Assembly: GCF_003208215.1 (NCBI RefSeq)
Contig: NZ_QKLW01000002.1
Location: 650,672 to 714,671 of the forward strand
Length of the DNA: 64,000 nt
From: Marinomonas alcarazii
GTDB lineage: Bacteria; Pseudomonadota; Gammaproteobacteria; Pseudomonadales; Marinomonadaceae
Direction of reading: 5' to 3'
A model generated the notes under the pieces. The model was not told the origin of the DNA, made no database searches, and worked only from the letters and a program-made list of their open reading frames with translations. This document shows positions 1 through 6,060 of the stretch, piece by piece (positions within the stretch are counted from its first letter, which is position 1; each line of letters opens with the position of its first letter). The translations under genes and the position numbers were made by a program.

Positions 1-219
1 CGTGTAACTTTTGCCAATCGATGCAAAAGTAACCAAAAAATCTTTTATCGGGCTGTCGCCCAAACGTCTGATTCACTTTATTTATTATCAGTTTTAGCAA
101 GACGATTTACATCGTAAGGCATAGATTGTTTTTGCAGGCTTGAGAGAAGATATTTTTAACTGCCCCTGAAACGCCATAAGGTCGCGCAACTTCGTCGCGT
201 CGAACTGACTTCATCGTAG
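1..219 (+). repeat. Dispersed repeat, copy A (left, direct)
   Basis: This stretch closely matches copy B at about 359-572. Shared landmarks are the AAGTAACCAAAAA start, the TCGCCCAAACGTCT block, the ATCGTAAGGCATAGATT block, the GAGAGAAGATATTTT block and the GTCGCGCAACTTCGTCGCGT end. It contains no convincing gene and begins at or before the window edge. Copy C near 4381-4655 has parts of the same sequence in reverse orientation. Confidence 0.8.
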
Positions 220-264
220 CTACCAAAACGTAGCGCAGTTTTTATCGTGTACCTGATGCGAGTC

Positions 265-284
265 ATTCCCGCGAAGGCGGGAAT
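265..284. repeat. Small GC-rich palindrome (REP-like)
   Basis: The sequence reads ATTCCCGC, GAAG, GCGGGAAT, a perfect short hairpin of the type scattered between genes in many gammaproteobacteria. A near-identical copy lies at 29900-29919 in the cobN-cobW gap. It lies between repeat copies A and B. Confidence 0.6.
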
Positions 285-344
285 CAAGTTCTTTTCGTAC
301 TTTGGTTCCAATCAATTGCTTTGAGCTAAGAGCTTTATTCCGCT

Positions 345-620
345 CTGCTGAGCGGGTAACTTTTTGCTAGCGCCCAAAAAGTAACCAAAAATTCGCTTTA
401 TCGGGCTATCGCCCAAACGTCTCATTCACTTTGTTTATTATAAGTTTGGCAAGACGATTTTTATCGTAAGGCATAGATTATTTTTGCAGGCTGGAGAGAA
501 GATATTTTAAACTGACTCTGAAACTCCATAAAGTCGCGCAACTTCGTCGCGTCGAACTGACTTCATCATAGAAACTTGGTTTTCGTAGGGCATCATGAGC
601 GCAGCGTGATGTGCCGCTGA
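345..620 (+). repeat. Dispersed repeat, copy B (left, direct)
   Basis: This is the most complete copy of the repeat. It starts at GCTGAGCGGGTAACTTTTT, repeats the whole body of copy A with scattered differences, and continues into GTAGGGCATCATGAGCGCAG and GTGATGTGCCGC. Those outer parts reappear in reverse orientation in copy C at 4381-4655, and the GCGCAGCG part also at 2600-2630. The following bases up to about 690 (CGAAGCTTTC, GTCGCGGCTTTAGCCCGACA) resemble intergenic filler repeats. No gene is visible here. Confidence 0.8.
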
Positions 621-691
621 AAGCGAAGCTTTCACTGTAGGTCGCGGCTTTAGCCCGACATGGAATTTATGGGTATATAAACAGTTTATTT

Positions 692-892
692 TTATGGTTT
701 CCAGATTTTGGCTCGGTTTGCCTGTTTTGAATAGTCGTATTTTGCGTATTTGTACTGGCAGAAAATGAAAAAGCCTCCTAATATCAATGAATAAGGATCT
801 ACAGCACAGAAATAACGCGCTGTGGATAAAAAAATAACGCGCACGCTCAGTTTTCTAGTTTTAATCTCTGTTAATATCTTTATAAAATCCAA
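692..892 (-). CDS. Possible small membrane protein, unknown
   Basis: This is an open frame of 66 codons with a TTG start and an AGGAG about ten bases upstream. The product has a hydrophobic middle (roughly residues 35-47) followed by a lysine- and tyrosine-rich tail, so it could be a one-pass membrane peptide. I do not recognise it, and no neighbour lends it a function. It lies between the dispersed repeats and the first cassette-like gene. A chance frame in AT-rich DNA is as likely. Confidence 0.2.
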   Translation of the reverse strand: MDFIKILTEIKTRKLSVRVIFLSTARYFCAVDPYSLILGGFFIFCQYKYAKYDYSKQANRAKIWKP

Positions 893-985
893 TTTATTCA
901 GGCTCCTACAAAGATATTGAAAGATTTTTAAATTGTCTAAACGCGCATGCGCATTAACAAAATGTTAAGTTCTTGGGAGACATTG

Positions 986-1456
986 ATGATTATCAGGAAG
1001 ATGGAAGAGAAGGACCTTGAAGCTGTAAGTGCAATTTGCATGGACTCTTTTTTGCAGTCTGTTGCAAGCACATTGTCTGATGAGGGGATTACAACCTTTT
1101 CGAATATCGCTGCGCGCGATGCATTCCTCGATAGGATGAGAGGCGATAACTTAATGCTGGTTGCTGAGAACAACGAAAATGTTGAAGGCATCATCGAGCT
1201 TAAGGAAGGTCGCCATGTTGCGATGCTTTTTATTCGGCCGGAATCACAGAAAAGTGGTATTGGAAGAAAGCTGCTTATATCCGCCTTGAATCATGCGAAG
1301 GTTGAAACTGTTACCGTTAGCGCGTCGCTATCTTCAGTGACCGCTTATGAAAATTATGGGTTTGAGCGTAGTGGCGAAGTGGGCGAGTCGGCAGGCTTGG
1401 TTTATCAGCCTATGGAGCTCAAACTTAACAAGGCAATGCACGCGACAAGCGCGTGA
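986..1456 (+). CDS. GNAT family N-acetyltransferase (cassette gene 1)
   Basis: The 156-residue product has the GNAT fold layout: an N-terminal strand MIIRKMEEKDLEAV, an acidic middle region, the acetyl-CoA loop around residues 90-105 (RPESQKSGIGRKLL, matching the Q/R-x-x-G-x-G/A pattern), and the late YENYGFERSGE strand typical of the family. Its acceptor cannot be predicted. I chose ATG 986 because GGGAG lies six bases before it; ATGs at 947 and 962 have no ribosome site. The TGA stop lies inside the attC-like site at 1423-1470, as is common in integron cassettes. Acetyltransferases are frequent cassette cargo, for example in resistance or small-molecule modification. Confidence 0.85.
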   Translation: MIIRKMEEKDLEAVSAICMDSFLQSVASTLSDEGITTFSNIAARDAFLDRMRGDNLMLVAENNENVEGIIELKEGRHVAMLFIRPESQKSGIGRKLLISALNHAKVETVTVSASLSSVTAYENYGFERSGEVGESAGLVYQPMELKLNKAMHATSA

Positions 1457-1470
1457 TTGCGACGTTATGT
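1423..1470 (+). other. attC-like recombination site 1
   Basis: The site begins with ACTTAAC (1423-1429), which fits the R'' box RYYYAAC, and ends with GTTATGT (1464-1470), complementary to it except at one base. Between them GCAAT and CACGCG pair with CGCGTG and ATTGC, leaving one extra G unpaired on one arm and a five-base loop. The paired boxes, imperfect palindrome and extrahelical base are what IntI integrases recognise on the folded bottom strand. At 48 bases it is slightly shorter than most described attC sites. Confidence 0.65.
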
Positions 1471-1485
1471 TTACAGGAGTGATTT

Positions 1486-2094
1486 TTGAATCTTTGCGTA
1501 ACAATTAGCGAAATTAATTGGTCGCTTACTAAAGATGTCATTTCAATAATTGGTACTTTAGGCGCATTGATTATTGGCGGGCTGGGTTTATTCACTTGGA
1601 GTCGCCAGCTCAAAGGCACAAGTGAATACGAATTAGCTAAAAAGGCTATTCTCGTTACTTATGAAGTTCAACAAGCCCTTCAGTCAGTCAGAAATCCAAT
1701 GATTTATTTGAGTAAAGAAGAAGTAGAAGCAGGGTGTCGGCTTCAAGAAGAACAACGAATTTACGAAGAGCGCTTGAGTAAGCTGTATAAAAAATGGGCA
1801 GAGCTACAAACGATTCGTCTTGAAACTAAAGTTATCTGGTCTGAGCAAGCTCATAGTGTTTTCAATGGGCTTCAAGAGCGAATCGGTGACGTAAGAGGTG
1901 CTATATGGCTACATTTCTGGATGAAAGGTGCCTACGCTGGTCATGGTGCTACTGTCGACAACAGCCGTCAGCGCGTTATAGAAAACGACAAAATAGTATA
2001 CTTCTCGTCAGAGAACGATGACTTTAGTCAGAAAATAGCTGAGTCGGTCAGAAGTGTAGAAAACTTTTTTAGTCCAAAAGTTAGCCGGAAATAA
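1486..2094 (+). CDS. Membrane-anchored hypothetical protein (cassette gene 2)
   Basis: The product is 202 residues. A transmembrane segment lies at about residues 15-35 (VISIIGTLGALIIGGLGLFTW), preceded by a short N-terminus and followed by a long, charged, mostly helical cytoplasmic part rich in Glu, Lys and Gln. Similar small one-pass proteins occur as unknown cassette genes in marine bacteria, but I do not recognise a named domain. The start is TTG with GGAG eight bases upstream; no ATG is near. It starts 16 bases after attC-like site 1 and ends just before attC-like site 2, so it has the single-gene, same-strand arrangement of an integron cassette. Confidence 0.7.
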   Translation: MNLCVTISEINWSLTKDVISIIGTLGALIIGGLGLFTWSRQLKGTSEYELAKKAILVTYEVQQALQSVRNPMIYLSKEEVEAGCRLQEEQRIYEERLSKLYKKWAELQTIRLETKVIWSEQAHSVFNGLQERIGDVRGAIWLHFWMKGAYAGHGATVDNSRQRVIENDKIVYFSSENDDFSQKIAESVRSVENFFSPKVSRK

Positions 2095-2142
2095 ACATAG
2101 CAAGCAAAGGCAGCCGACGCGCAGCTGCTTTAAGCGTTAGTA
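2093..2142 (+). other. attC-like recombination site 2 (degenerate)
   Basis: Right after the stop of cassette gene 2, AAAGGCAGC (2106-2114) pairs with GCTGCTTT (2124-2131) around a nine-base loop, leaving one unpaired G, and GCGTTAG follows at 2134-2140. This resembles the inner arms, extrahelical base and right box of an attC. The expected left box is poor (ACATAGC), so the site may be degraded. Its position between two same-strand single genes supports the reading. Confidence 0.45.
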
Positions 2143-2158
2143 ACATTAGGGGTTAATT

Positions 2159-2581
2159 TTGGAATTTGATTATATGCTGAAAGTCGCTGAGGAGATTGGA
2201 ATTGTCAAAGACAATCCTCGCTTGCTTGTAATCGTTTCTCATTCGTTCGTAGAAATGATGGTAAAAACCCTGCTAGATCATCATATTCCGGGTATGCAGC
2301 TAAAAAATCATAATCAACGGCTAGAGAAACTTAAAAAAGAATCAGTTATTGATGATTTTCAGTTTAAGCTATATAACTGGTTTCGTGAGTTAAGAAATGA
2401 TGCTGTGCATAATCCAATATTTCGCCTGAAAGAGTCAGACTTTGAAAAACTGTACGGTCTAGTGAAAAAAGAACAATTGGGCGTTAATAACTTTCATAGT
2501 TTTTCTATAAAACTTATCTCTGAGCTTTGGAATAAAAATTTAGAAGTTCTTGGAGCGGCATATCTTGGTAAGCATTGCTGA
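2159..2581 (+). CDS. Hypothetical helical protein with RNDAVH motif (cassette gene 3)
   Basis: The 140-residue soluble product has no signal peptide or membrane segment. The motif LRNDAVH near residue 80 resembles the (R)N-x-x-(A/V)H signature of DUF4145 and other HEPN-like helical proteins, many of which work in defence or toxin systems. The resemblance is short, so I do not assign a function. The start is TTG with AGGGG seven bases upstream; the first ATG at 2174 is too far from it. No intact attC follows: downstream at about 2600 the sequence joins the end of the dispersed repeat (AACGCTGCGCTCATGACGCC). Confidence 0.65.
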   Translation: MEFDYMLKVAEEIGIVKDNPRLLVIVSHSFVEMMVKTLLDHHIPGMQLKNHNQRLEKLKKESVIDDFQFKLYNWFRELRNDAVHNPIFRLKESDFEKLYGLVKKEQLGVNNFHSFSIKLISELWNKNLEVLGAAYLGKHC

Positions 2582-2907
2582 CAAGACGGTCAACTGCACA
2601 TAACGCTGCGCTCATGACGCCCTACGTTTTTGCTCTCCATCCAACAAAATCTGTTCACGGGTTTTATGTTAATGGGCCGATTTCGCCAATCTATGGAATT
2701 TCAGGATAAATCTCCCCTTCCTAGCACCATCCGAAACAATCTATGAATATTAGGGTCAGATGAAAAATAGTATTTTTCTGCCCCTAAATTTATTATTGCG
2801 ATACCATTGACTGGCGCTGTCTTTATAAAAGCTAATACATTTATTTTCAAAATTGAGCAATAATATCGAGTTTGACTGTTTAAAAAGCGTTCACGTTCTC
2901 GCCTTGG
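2582..2907. other. Gene-free stretch between cassette genes and first toxin-antitoxin pair
   Basis: Bases 2600-2630 match the outer end of the dispersed repeat in the orientation of copy C. A 38-base palindrome lies at 2750-2787. The rest is AT-rich with no supported gene, and I see no intact attC site here. Confidence 0.6.
2750..2787. repeat. Imperfect palindrome TTAGGGTCAGA ... TCTGCCCCTAA
   Basis: The outer arms TTAGGGTCAGA and TCTGCCCCTAA flank AAAAATA/TATTTTT, forming a long hairpin. TTAGGGTCAGA-type ends are seen in REP/BIME-like elements mobilised by RAYT (IS200/IS605-related) transposases; that link is recalled and not tested here. No transposase is present in the window. Confidence 0.5.
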
Positions 2908-3219
2908 TTATGGGGTGAGTCGATCGTGCCAGTAACCGGGTTTTCTAGAATGATGGGCGAAAGCAACGACCGTAATTGTTTGACTACTTGCTATAGTCAC
3001 CAAGGAGAAAGGGAACCTTTGAAGAATCAATTTTTTAGCTCCAAGCTTGGCAGCTTTACCAATGACCGGTACGAGCGGTGGGTTTGGTTTGCTGAGCTTT
3101 GCCGTAGCCTGCTCAAAACTAGTAATGAGCTGCTCTCCCAGACCGGGTATCTCAAGTTCGTACCAAGCAGCGGCTTCGGTCAATTCTACGCTAGCTTCCG
3201 TGCTAATCTTTACCTTCAA
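2908..3219 (-). CDS. RelE/ParE family toxin of type II toxin-antitoxin pair
   Basis: The 103-residue product begins KVKISTEASVELTEAAAWYE, the strand-helix start of the RelE/ParE fold, and has the late FPFSLVTI and ITVVAFAHHSRKPGYWHDR strands of plasmid-stabilisation toxins. Members cleave mRNA at the ribosome or poison gyrase; which applies cannot be told from the sequence. The start is TTG with AGGGG seven bases upstream, two bases after the antitoxin stop, so translation is probably coupled. The antitoxin-first order is usual for type II systems. The 3' end is at 2908 with AT-rich DNA beyond. Confidence 0.85.
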   Translation of the reverse strand: MKVKISTEASVELTEAAAWYELEIPGLGEQLITSFEQATAKLSKPNPPLVPVIGKAAKLGAKKLILQRFPFSLVTIASSQTITVVAFAHHSRKPGYWHDRLTP

Positions 3220-3221
3220 AA

Positions 3222-3458
3222 TCAGCCCCTAATCCGAGCTCTGGCGCGTGAAATGGCTTCATCAACATCAAGAAGTTCAGTTTTGCCTGATTCAATGTCA
3301 TTGATTCTGCGGCAGATTTCAATGTCCCAAGCCTCTGCAACACTAATATCGGCTGGACCATCTAAACTGGCAACCAGATCATGTGCAAGTTTAGCCCGCT
3401 CTTTCTCAGGCAAGTTCATAGCGGCACTAGTAATACTTTCAAGTTGTGCTGTTTCCAT
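3222..3458 (-). CDS. Addiction module antitoxin (TIGR02574-like)
   Basis: The 78-residue, acidic, helical product has the pattern MNLPEKERAKLAHDLVASLDG and a C-terminal DVDEAISRARARI. This matches the family called putative addiction module component (TIGR02574), which pairs with RelE/ParE toxins. The ATG is preceded by AGG six bases upstream. It lies immediately before the toxin gene at 2908-3219 and would neutralise it by binding through the C-terminal part. Such antitoxins usually repress their own operon; I see no clear operator upstream, only AT-rich sequence at 3459-3500. Confidence 0.85.
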   Translation of the reverse strand: METAQLESITSAAMNLPEKERAKLAHDLVASLDGPADISVAEAWDIEICRRINDIESGKTELLDVDEAISRARARIRG

Positions 3459-3738
3459 TGCATCACCTAAAACTTTTCAAATGATAATGAACAAATGATG
3501 CACCAAAATGTACTCCATCACAAGGCACTCTACCGGATTACATAGTCTGGTAAGCTTAGCGTTATACATGAAAATAGTAAGCGAAATGTTTTGTGGTTTG
3601 GTTGCTGAAAATTGAATTACTTTTCGGGGCTCATGCGAAGAACAATTGCGAGTTTCGAGTTTTGTAACAATTAGGATTAGGCCTTTTTTCCAAATCTAAG
3701 AAATTGGAACGGGCTTAACCATTATGATCAATATCCGC

Positions 3739-4020
3739 TCAAACGATATTTTTCACATCTCGATAAAAGTTTTCATATGTACCTAATGCCATGAGTTCGA
3801 GTGTAACGGTGCCATCTTCGTAGCTGTAGCCAAGTAATGTAAGTTGTTTCACCATGTTAAATTTGTAGACACGGAGGAAGGATAAATCGCCTTTCTTCTG
3901 TTGCCCTAGAAGCGGATCCTCAATCAATTCTCTGATCGCGTTATCCAGATCCGCTTTTTGGTTTTTATGCAGTTTTTTGACCGCTTTTTTAAAGGTAGTT
4001 GTTTGAAGAACTTTGTAATG
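3739..4020 (-). CDS. ParE-like toxin reading frame without a usable start codon
   Basis: Read from 4020 the frame is open for 93 codons and gives HYKVLQTTTFKKAVKKLHKN at the N-terminus and ALGTYENFYRDVKN at the end, the full length of ParE-like toxins paired with ParD-like antitoxins. No ATG, GTG or TTG occurs in frame until TTG at 3927, which would discard about 31 residues including the first strand and helix. The in-frame codon just before His is the antitoxin's TAA stop. Either the start was lost, possibly by a small deletion at the overlap, or a rare codon such as CTG at 3972 is used. The gene may therefore be inactive or N-terminally truncated. Confidence 0.65.
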   Translation of the reverse strand, partial: HYKVLQTTTFKKAVKKLHKNQKADLDNAIRELIEDPLLGQQKKGDLSFLRVYKFNMVKQLTLLGYSYEDGTVTLELMALGTYENFYRDVKNIV

Positions 4021-4242
4021 TTAGCCAAAGCTATAAGCCTCAAGTTTTCCGGCTTCTTTTTCCGCTTTGGCAATGATGGCTTGTTTTACGAACTCGTAAG
4101 GCAAATCAGGGTTATCTTCCATCATTTCACCAATTTTCGCCCAGTGTTCAATTTGCTTAGGTGTTGTACGGTTTAAGGCTTTTGCCATTATAGCCGCTCT
4201 ATCAACCAGCTCTTGGTCAAGTCGAATATTTACTGTAGACAT
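4021..4242 (-). CDS. ParD-like family antitoxin
   Basis: The 73-residue product starts MSTVNIRLDQELVDRAAIMA, a ribbon-helix-helix-like N-terminus, and continues with RTTPKQIEHWAKIGEMMEDNPDLPYEFV, the signature of the ParD-like antitoxin family (Pfam PF11903 type). The ATG at 4242 has GAGGGA about seven bases upstream. The stop TAA at 4021-4023 directly abuts the ParE-like toxin frame. The N-terminus would bind DNA and repress the operon, and the C-terminus would bind the toxin. With the toxin start apparently missing, this antitoxin may be kept as an orphan. Confidence 0.8.
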   Translation of the reverse strand: MSTVNIRLDQELVDRAAIMAKALNRTTPKQIEHWAKIGEMMEDNPDLPYEFVKQAIIAKAEKEAGKLEAYSFG

Positions 4243-4380
4243 AATAAATTCCCTCAGTGTTATTTAAGAACTTTAGTAAATAGCCACAAATGCAGCAATG
4301 CGCATCAACTCCATCCCCTCCCTAAAGAACAATTAAGCCAGGTAATAATGAAATACGTTTGCCTGACCATAATGCTAAAC

Positions 4381-4655
4381 GGCGCATCACGCTGCGCTCA
4401 TGCCCTACGAAAAACCAGCATCACTGATGAACTCAGTTCGACGCATTTTCTGTTAGAGAGTCGATTGCGCGACCTTATGGTGTTTCAGAGTCAGTTAAAA
4501 ATATCTTCTCTCAAGCCTGCAAAAACAATCTACGCCTTACGATATAACGAGCGTAGGGGAACAGTTATGTTCATATGAAGAAAAGCAGGCATTAAAGATC
4601 TTAAAGCGAATTTTTGGTAACTTTTTTATCGATTAAAAAAAGTTACCCGCTCAGC
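4381..4655 (-). repeat. Dispersed repeat, copy C (right, inverted, diverged)
   Basis: On the minus strand the order is GCTGAGCGGGTAACTTTTTT, AAATTCGCTTTAAG, then ATCGTAAGGCGTAGATTG, GAGAGAAGATATTTTTAACT, AGGTCGCGCAAT, and finally GTAGGGCATGAGCGCAGCGTGATGCGCC. This is the order of copy B at 345-620. The piece between about 4543 and 4600 has no counterpart in copies A and B, so the copy is rearranged or has an insertion. Together with copies A and B it brackets the cassette and toxin-antitoxin region. Confidence 0.75.
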
Positions 4656-4733
4656 TTTTTCCCGAATTAAAAAACGGAAATAAAGGTCGGGAATACAAAG
4701 CGTTTGAATGGAACCAATAACCCCATCTTCCGT

Positions 4734-4754
4734 CTTCCCCTTGAAAAGGGGAAG
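4734..4754 (-). terminator. Hairpin after the exonuclease gene
   Basis: CTTCCCCTT and AAGGGGAAG form a perfect nine-base stem with a GAA loop, four bases beyond the stop of the leftward exonuclease gene. It lacks a strong T run on the minus strand, so it may act as a weak terminator or be a repeat; a related palindrome lies at 30006-30028. Confidence 0.4.
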
Positions 4755-4757
4755 AAA

Positions 4758-5345
4758 CTAAGACCTTAATGAAGTCAACGCCCTCTCCACACAAATAGCC
4801 GAATGCGCGTCATTGGCGGCATACAGAATTTGGTTTTCTTTAAGAGGGTAAGCGCCCCAGTTGGATTTTTGGGCGCCTTTGCCAAGGCGTTTTCCAAGTA
4901 CCATTGCGACGGCAGCGCGGGCGCCGATGCTGTTTTTCTCTCCAGCAAGTTGCTTTAAGGTGAAGGATAAGTCTTGGGTGTTGGTGATGTCGATGCTGAG
5001 CTTATTGCGCAGTTCTTTGTTGTCGTCTTTAATACCAAAGCCGATTTTTTTGATCTTTGGGTTCTCTAACACTTCCTTCACTGCCGCAACGGCGACAGGA
5101 AATCGAACAGGGAACAGAAACGCTTTTGATTCGGTCGCCAGTTGAATAAGCGATGGACCTGGGCTGACTTGGCCTTTTTGGAAAATCGGTTTGCTCTCGG
5201 TATCGAATCCAATAGAGGTTTCGTTTTCTAGTTCTTTTATGGCTTGTGCGGCATCAAGTTCGTTTTCAACGATGACGATGTCACGAAGGCCAAGGCCAAT
5301 ATATAAGGGTAATTGGCTGATCTGTTCCTTGGTAGGACGTTCCAT
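4758..5345 (-). CDS. 3'-5' exonuclease domain protein (RNase D-like, DEDDy)
   Basis: The 195-residue product is a stand-alone exonuclease domain of the RNase D/WRN type. Visible motifs are GFDTESKP near residue 45 (Exo I, the D and E that bind metal), GFGIKDD near 100 (Exo II), and ILYAANDAHSAI near 173-184 (Exo III, with Tyr and Asp of the DEDDy subgroup). It lacks the HRDC domains of RNase D (about 375 residues), so it is probably a small cytoplasmic nuclease acting on RNA or DNA 3' ends. The physiological substrate is not known. It lies 18 bases downstream of the small repeat protein gene at 5364-5783 and is likely cotranscribed. Confidence 0.8.
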   Translation of the reverse strand: MERPTKEQISQLPLYIGLGLRDIVIVENELDAAQAIKELENETSIGFDTESKPIFQKGQVSPGPSLIQLATESKAFLFPVRFPVAVAAVKEVLENPKIKKIGFGIKDDNKELRNKLSIDITNTQDLSFTLKQLAGEKNSIGARAAVAMVLGKRLGKGAQKSNWGAYPLKENQILYAANDAHSAICVERALTSLRS

Positions 5346-5363
5346 TTTGTGTCTCTTGTTTCT

Positions 5364-5783
5364 TTAGGCTTTTTTCAGGTCAAACAGCACGTCGTGAATT
5401 TCCGCTTTTAGCTCTTTATCGATGATTTTATTGCTGTGGATTTTGGCTTGTTCTAGGTATTCAATGGCACCGTTTTTGTCGCCAAGTTCTAGTTTCAGTT
5501 GAGCGGCCGCGAAGCCAATGGAGGAAAGGTAATCTTTGGAGTTTATAGCAGCGGCTTTTTCTAAGGCTTTGTCATAGATAACAATCGCCTGTTCTAGATC
5601 GTCGGTAAAGTCGCCTAGAGTTTCCCACTGTACTGGGTGGTCTTTGTCTGTGCCGTCGTTGTCATCACATATAGCTTTCAATTCCGCATAATAAGCATCA
5701 AAGCCCGCTTGGTCTTTTTTGTTGGCGCAGGTCATGAGTTCTTTGGCGAGATAAAGCACTTCTTTGTATATTTTGGTGTTCAT
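5364..5783 (-). CDS. Small TPR-like hypothetical protein
   Basis: The 139-residue soluble, acidic, all-helical product has two or three tetratricopeptide-like segments: ALEKAAAINSKDYLSSIGFA near residue 75 and LELGDKNGAIEYLEQAKIHS near residue 100. Such repeats mediate protein contacts. No catalytic motif is visible. It is the first gene of a likely two-gene leftward unit with the exonuclease, suggesting but not proving a shared role. The promoter should lie between 5784 and 5870. Confidence 0.6.
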   Translation of the reverse strand: MNTKIYKEVLYLAKELMTCANKKDQAGFDAYYAELKAICDDNDGTDKDHPVQWETLGDFTDDLEQAIVIYDKALEKAAAINSKDYLSSIGFAAAQLKLELGDKNGAIEYLEQAKIHSNKIIDKELKAEIHDVLFDLKKA

Positions 5784-5874
5784 ATTTTACTCTGTTGGAG
5801 GCATTCGATTATGCAATAACGAGTATGGTAATTTCAATGGACCATTTATGACAGCTTTTCGGTGAGTTATTGAT

Positions 5875-5901
5875 AATAAGGGCTCAACAAGAGCCCTTAT
5901 T
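5875..5901. terminator. Perfect hairpin between divergent genes
   Basis: AATAAGGGCTC, AACAA, GAGCCCTTATT forms an 11-base perfect stem with a five-base loop. It sits upstream of both flanking genes (5783 leftward, 6061 rightward), where a terminator would not be expected. It may be an attenuator, the end of an unseen small RNA, or a protein-binding palindrome. Confidence 0.5.
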
Positions 5902-6060
5902 ACCCTACAATACAGTCTAAACCTATAACAAAATATAATAACGTTTCCACTTCAAATAATTGTATAGTTAAACATTATCTTCCTGTTATCAAAATACCTT
6001 CATTTGCGAAAGGATCCTCTTAAGCAATACAAGCGCTAACAATAAAAAAGGAGAACAAGT

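Larger units (their letters stand above)
4243..4757. other. Gene-free stretch with inverted repeat copy C
   Basis: The stretch begins with the upstream region of the ParD-like gene, then holds repeat copy C in inverted orientation (4381-4655), then AT-rich DNA, then a short hairpin beside the exonuclease gene (4734-4754). No gene is supported; the open frame read across 4213-4578 on the plus strand runs through the repeat. Confidence 0.6.

Noticed and set aside
1-620. Copies A and B as a CRISPR array
   Set aside because: Repeats are over 200 bases, only two in tandem, with no regular short spacers and no cas genes.
937-1194. Minus-strand frame of 85 codons opposite the acetyltransferase
   Set aside because: The plus strand has clear GNAT motifs and a good start; the antisense frame has none.
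2926-3498. 190-codon plus-strand frame across the first toxin-antitoxin pair
   Set aside because: It is antisense to two well-supported family members, lacks a ribosome site and shows no recognisable domain.
3540-3590. AGCGTTATAC near 3560 as a third or fourth attC box
   Set aside because: No complementary left box or palindromic arms occur within 150 bases on either strand; a lone GTTATAC is expected by chance.
4213-4578. 121-codon plus-strand frame
   Set aside because: It starts antisense to the ParD-like gene and runs through repeat copy C; no domain or ribosome site.
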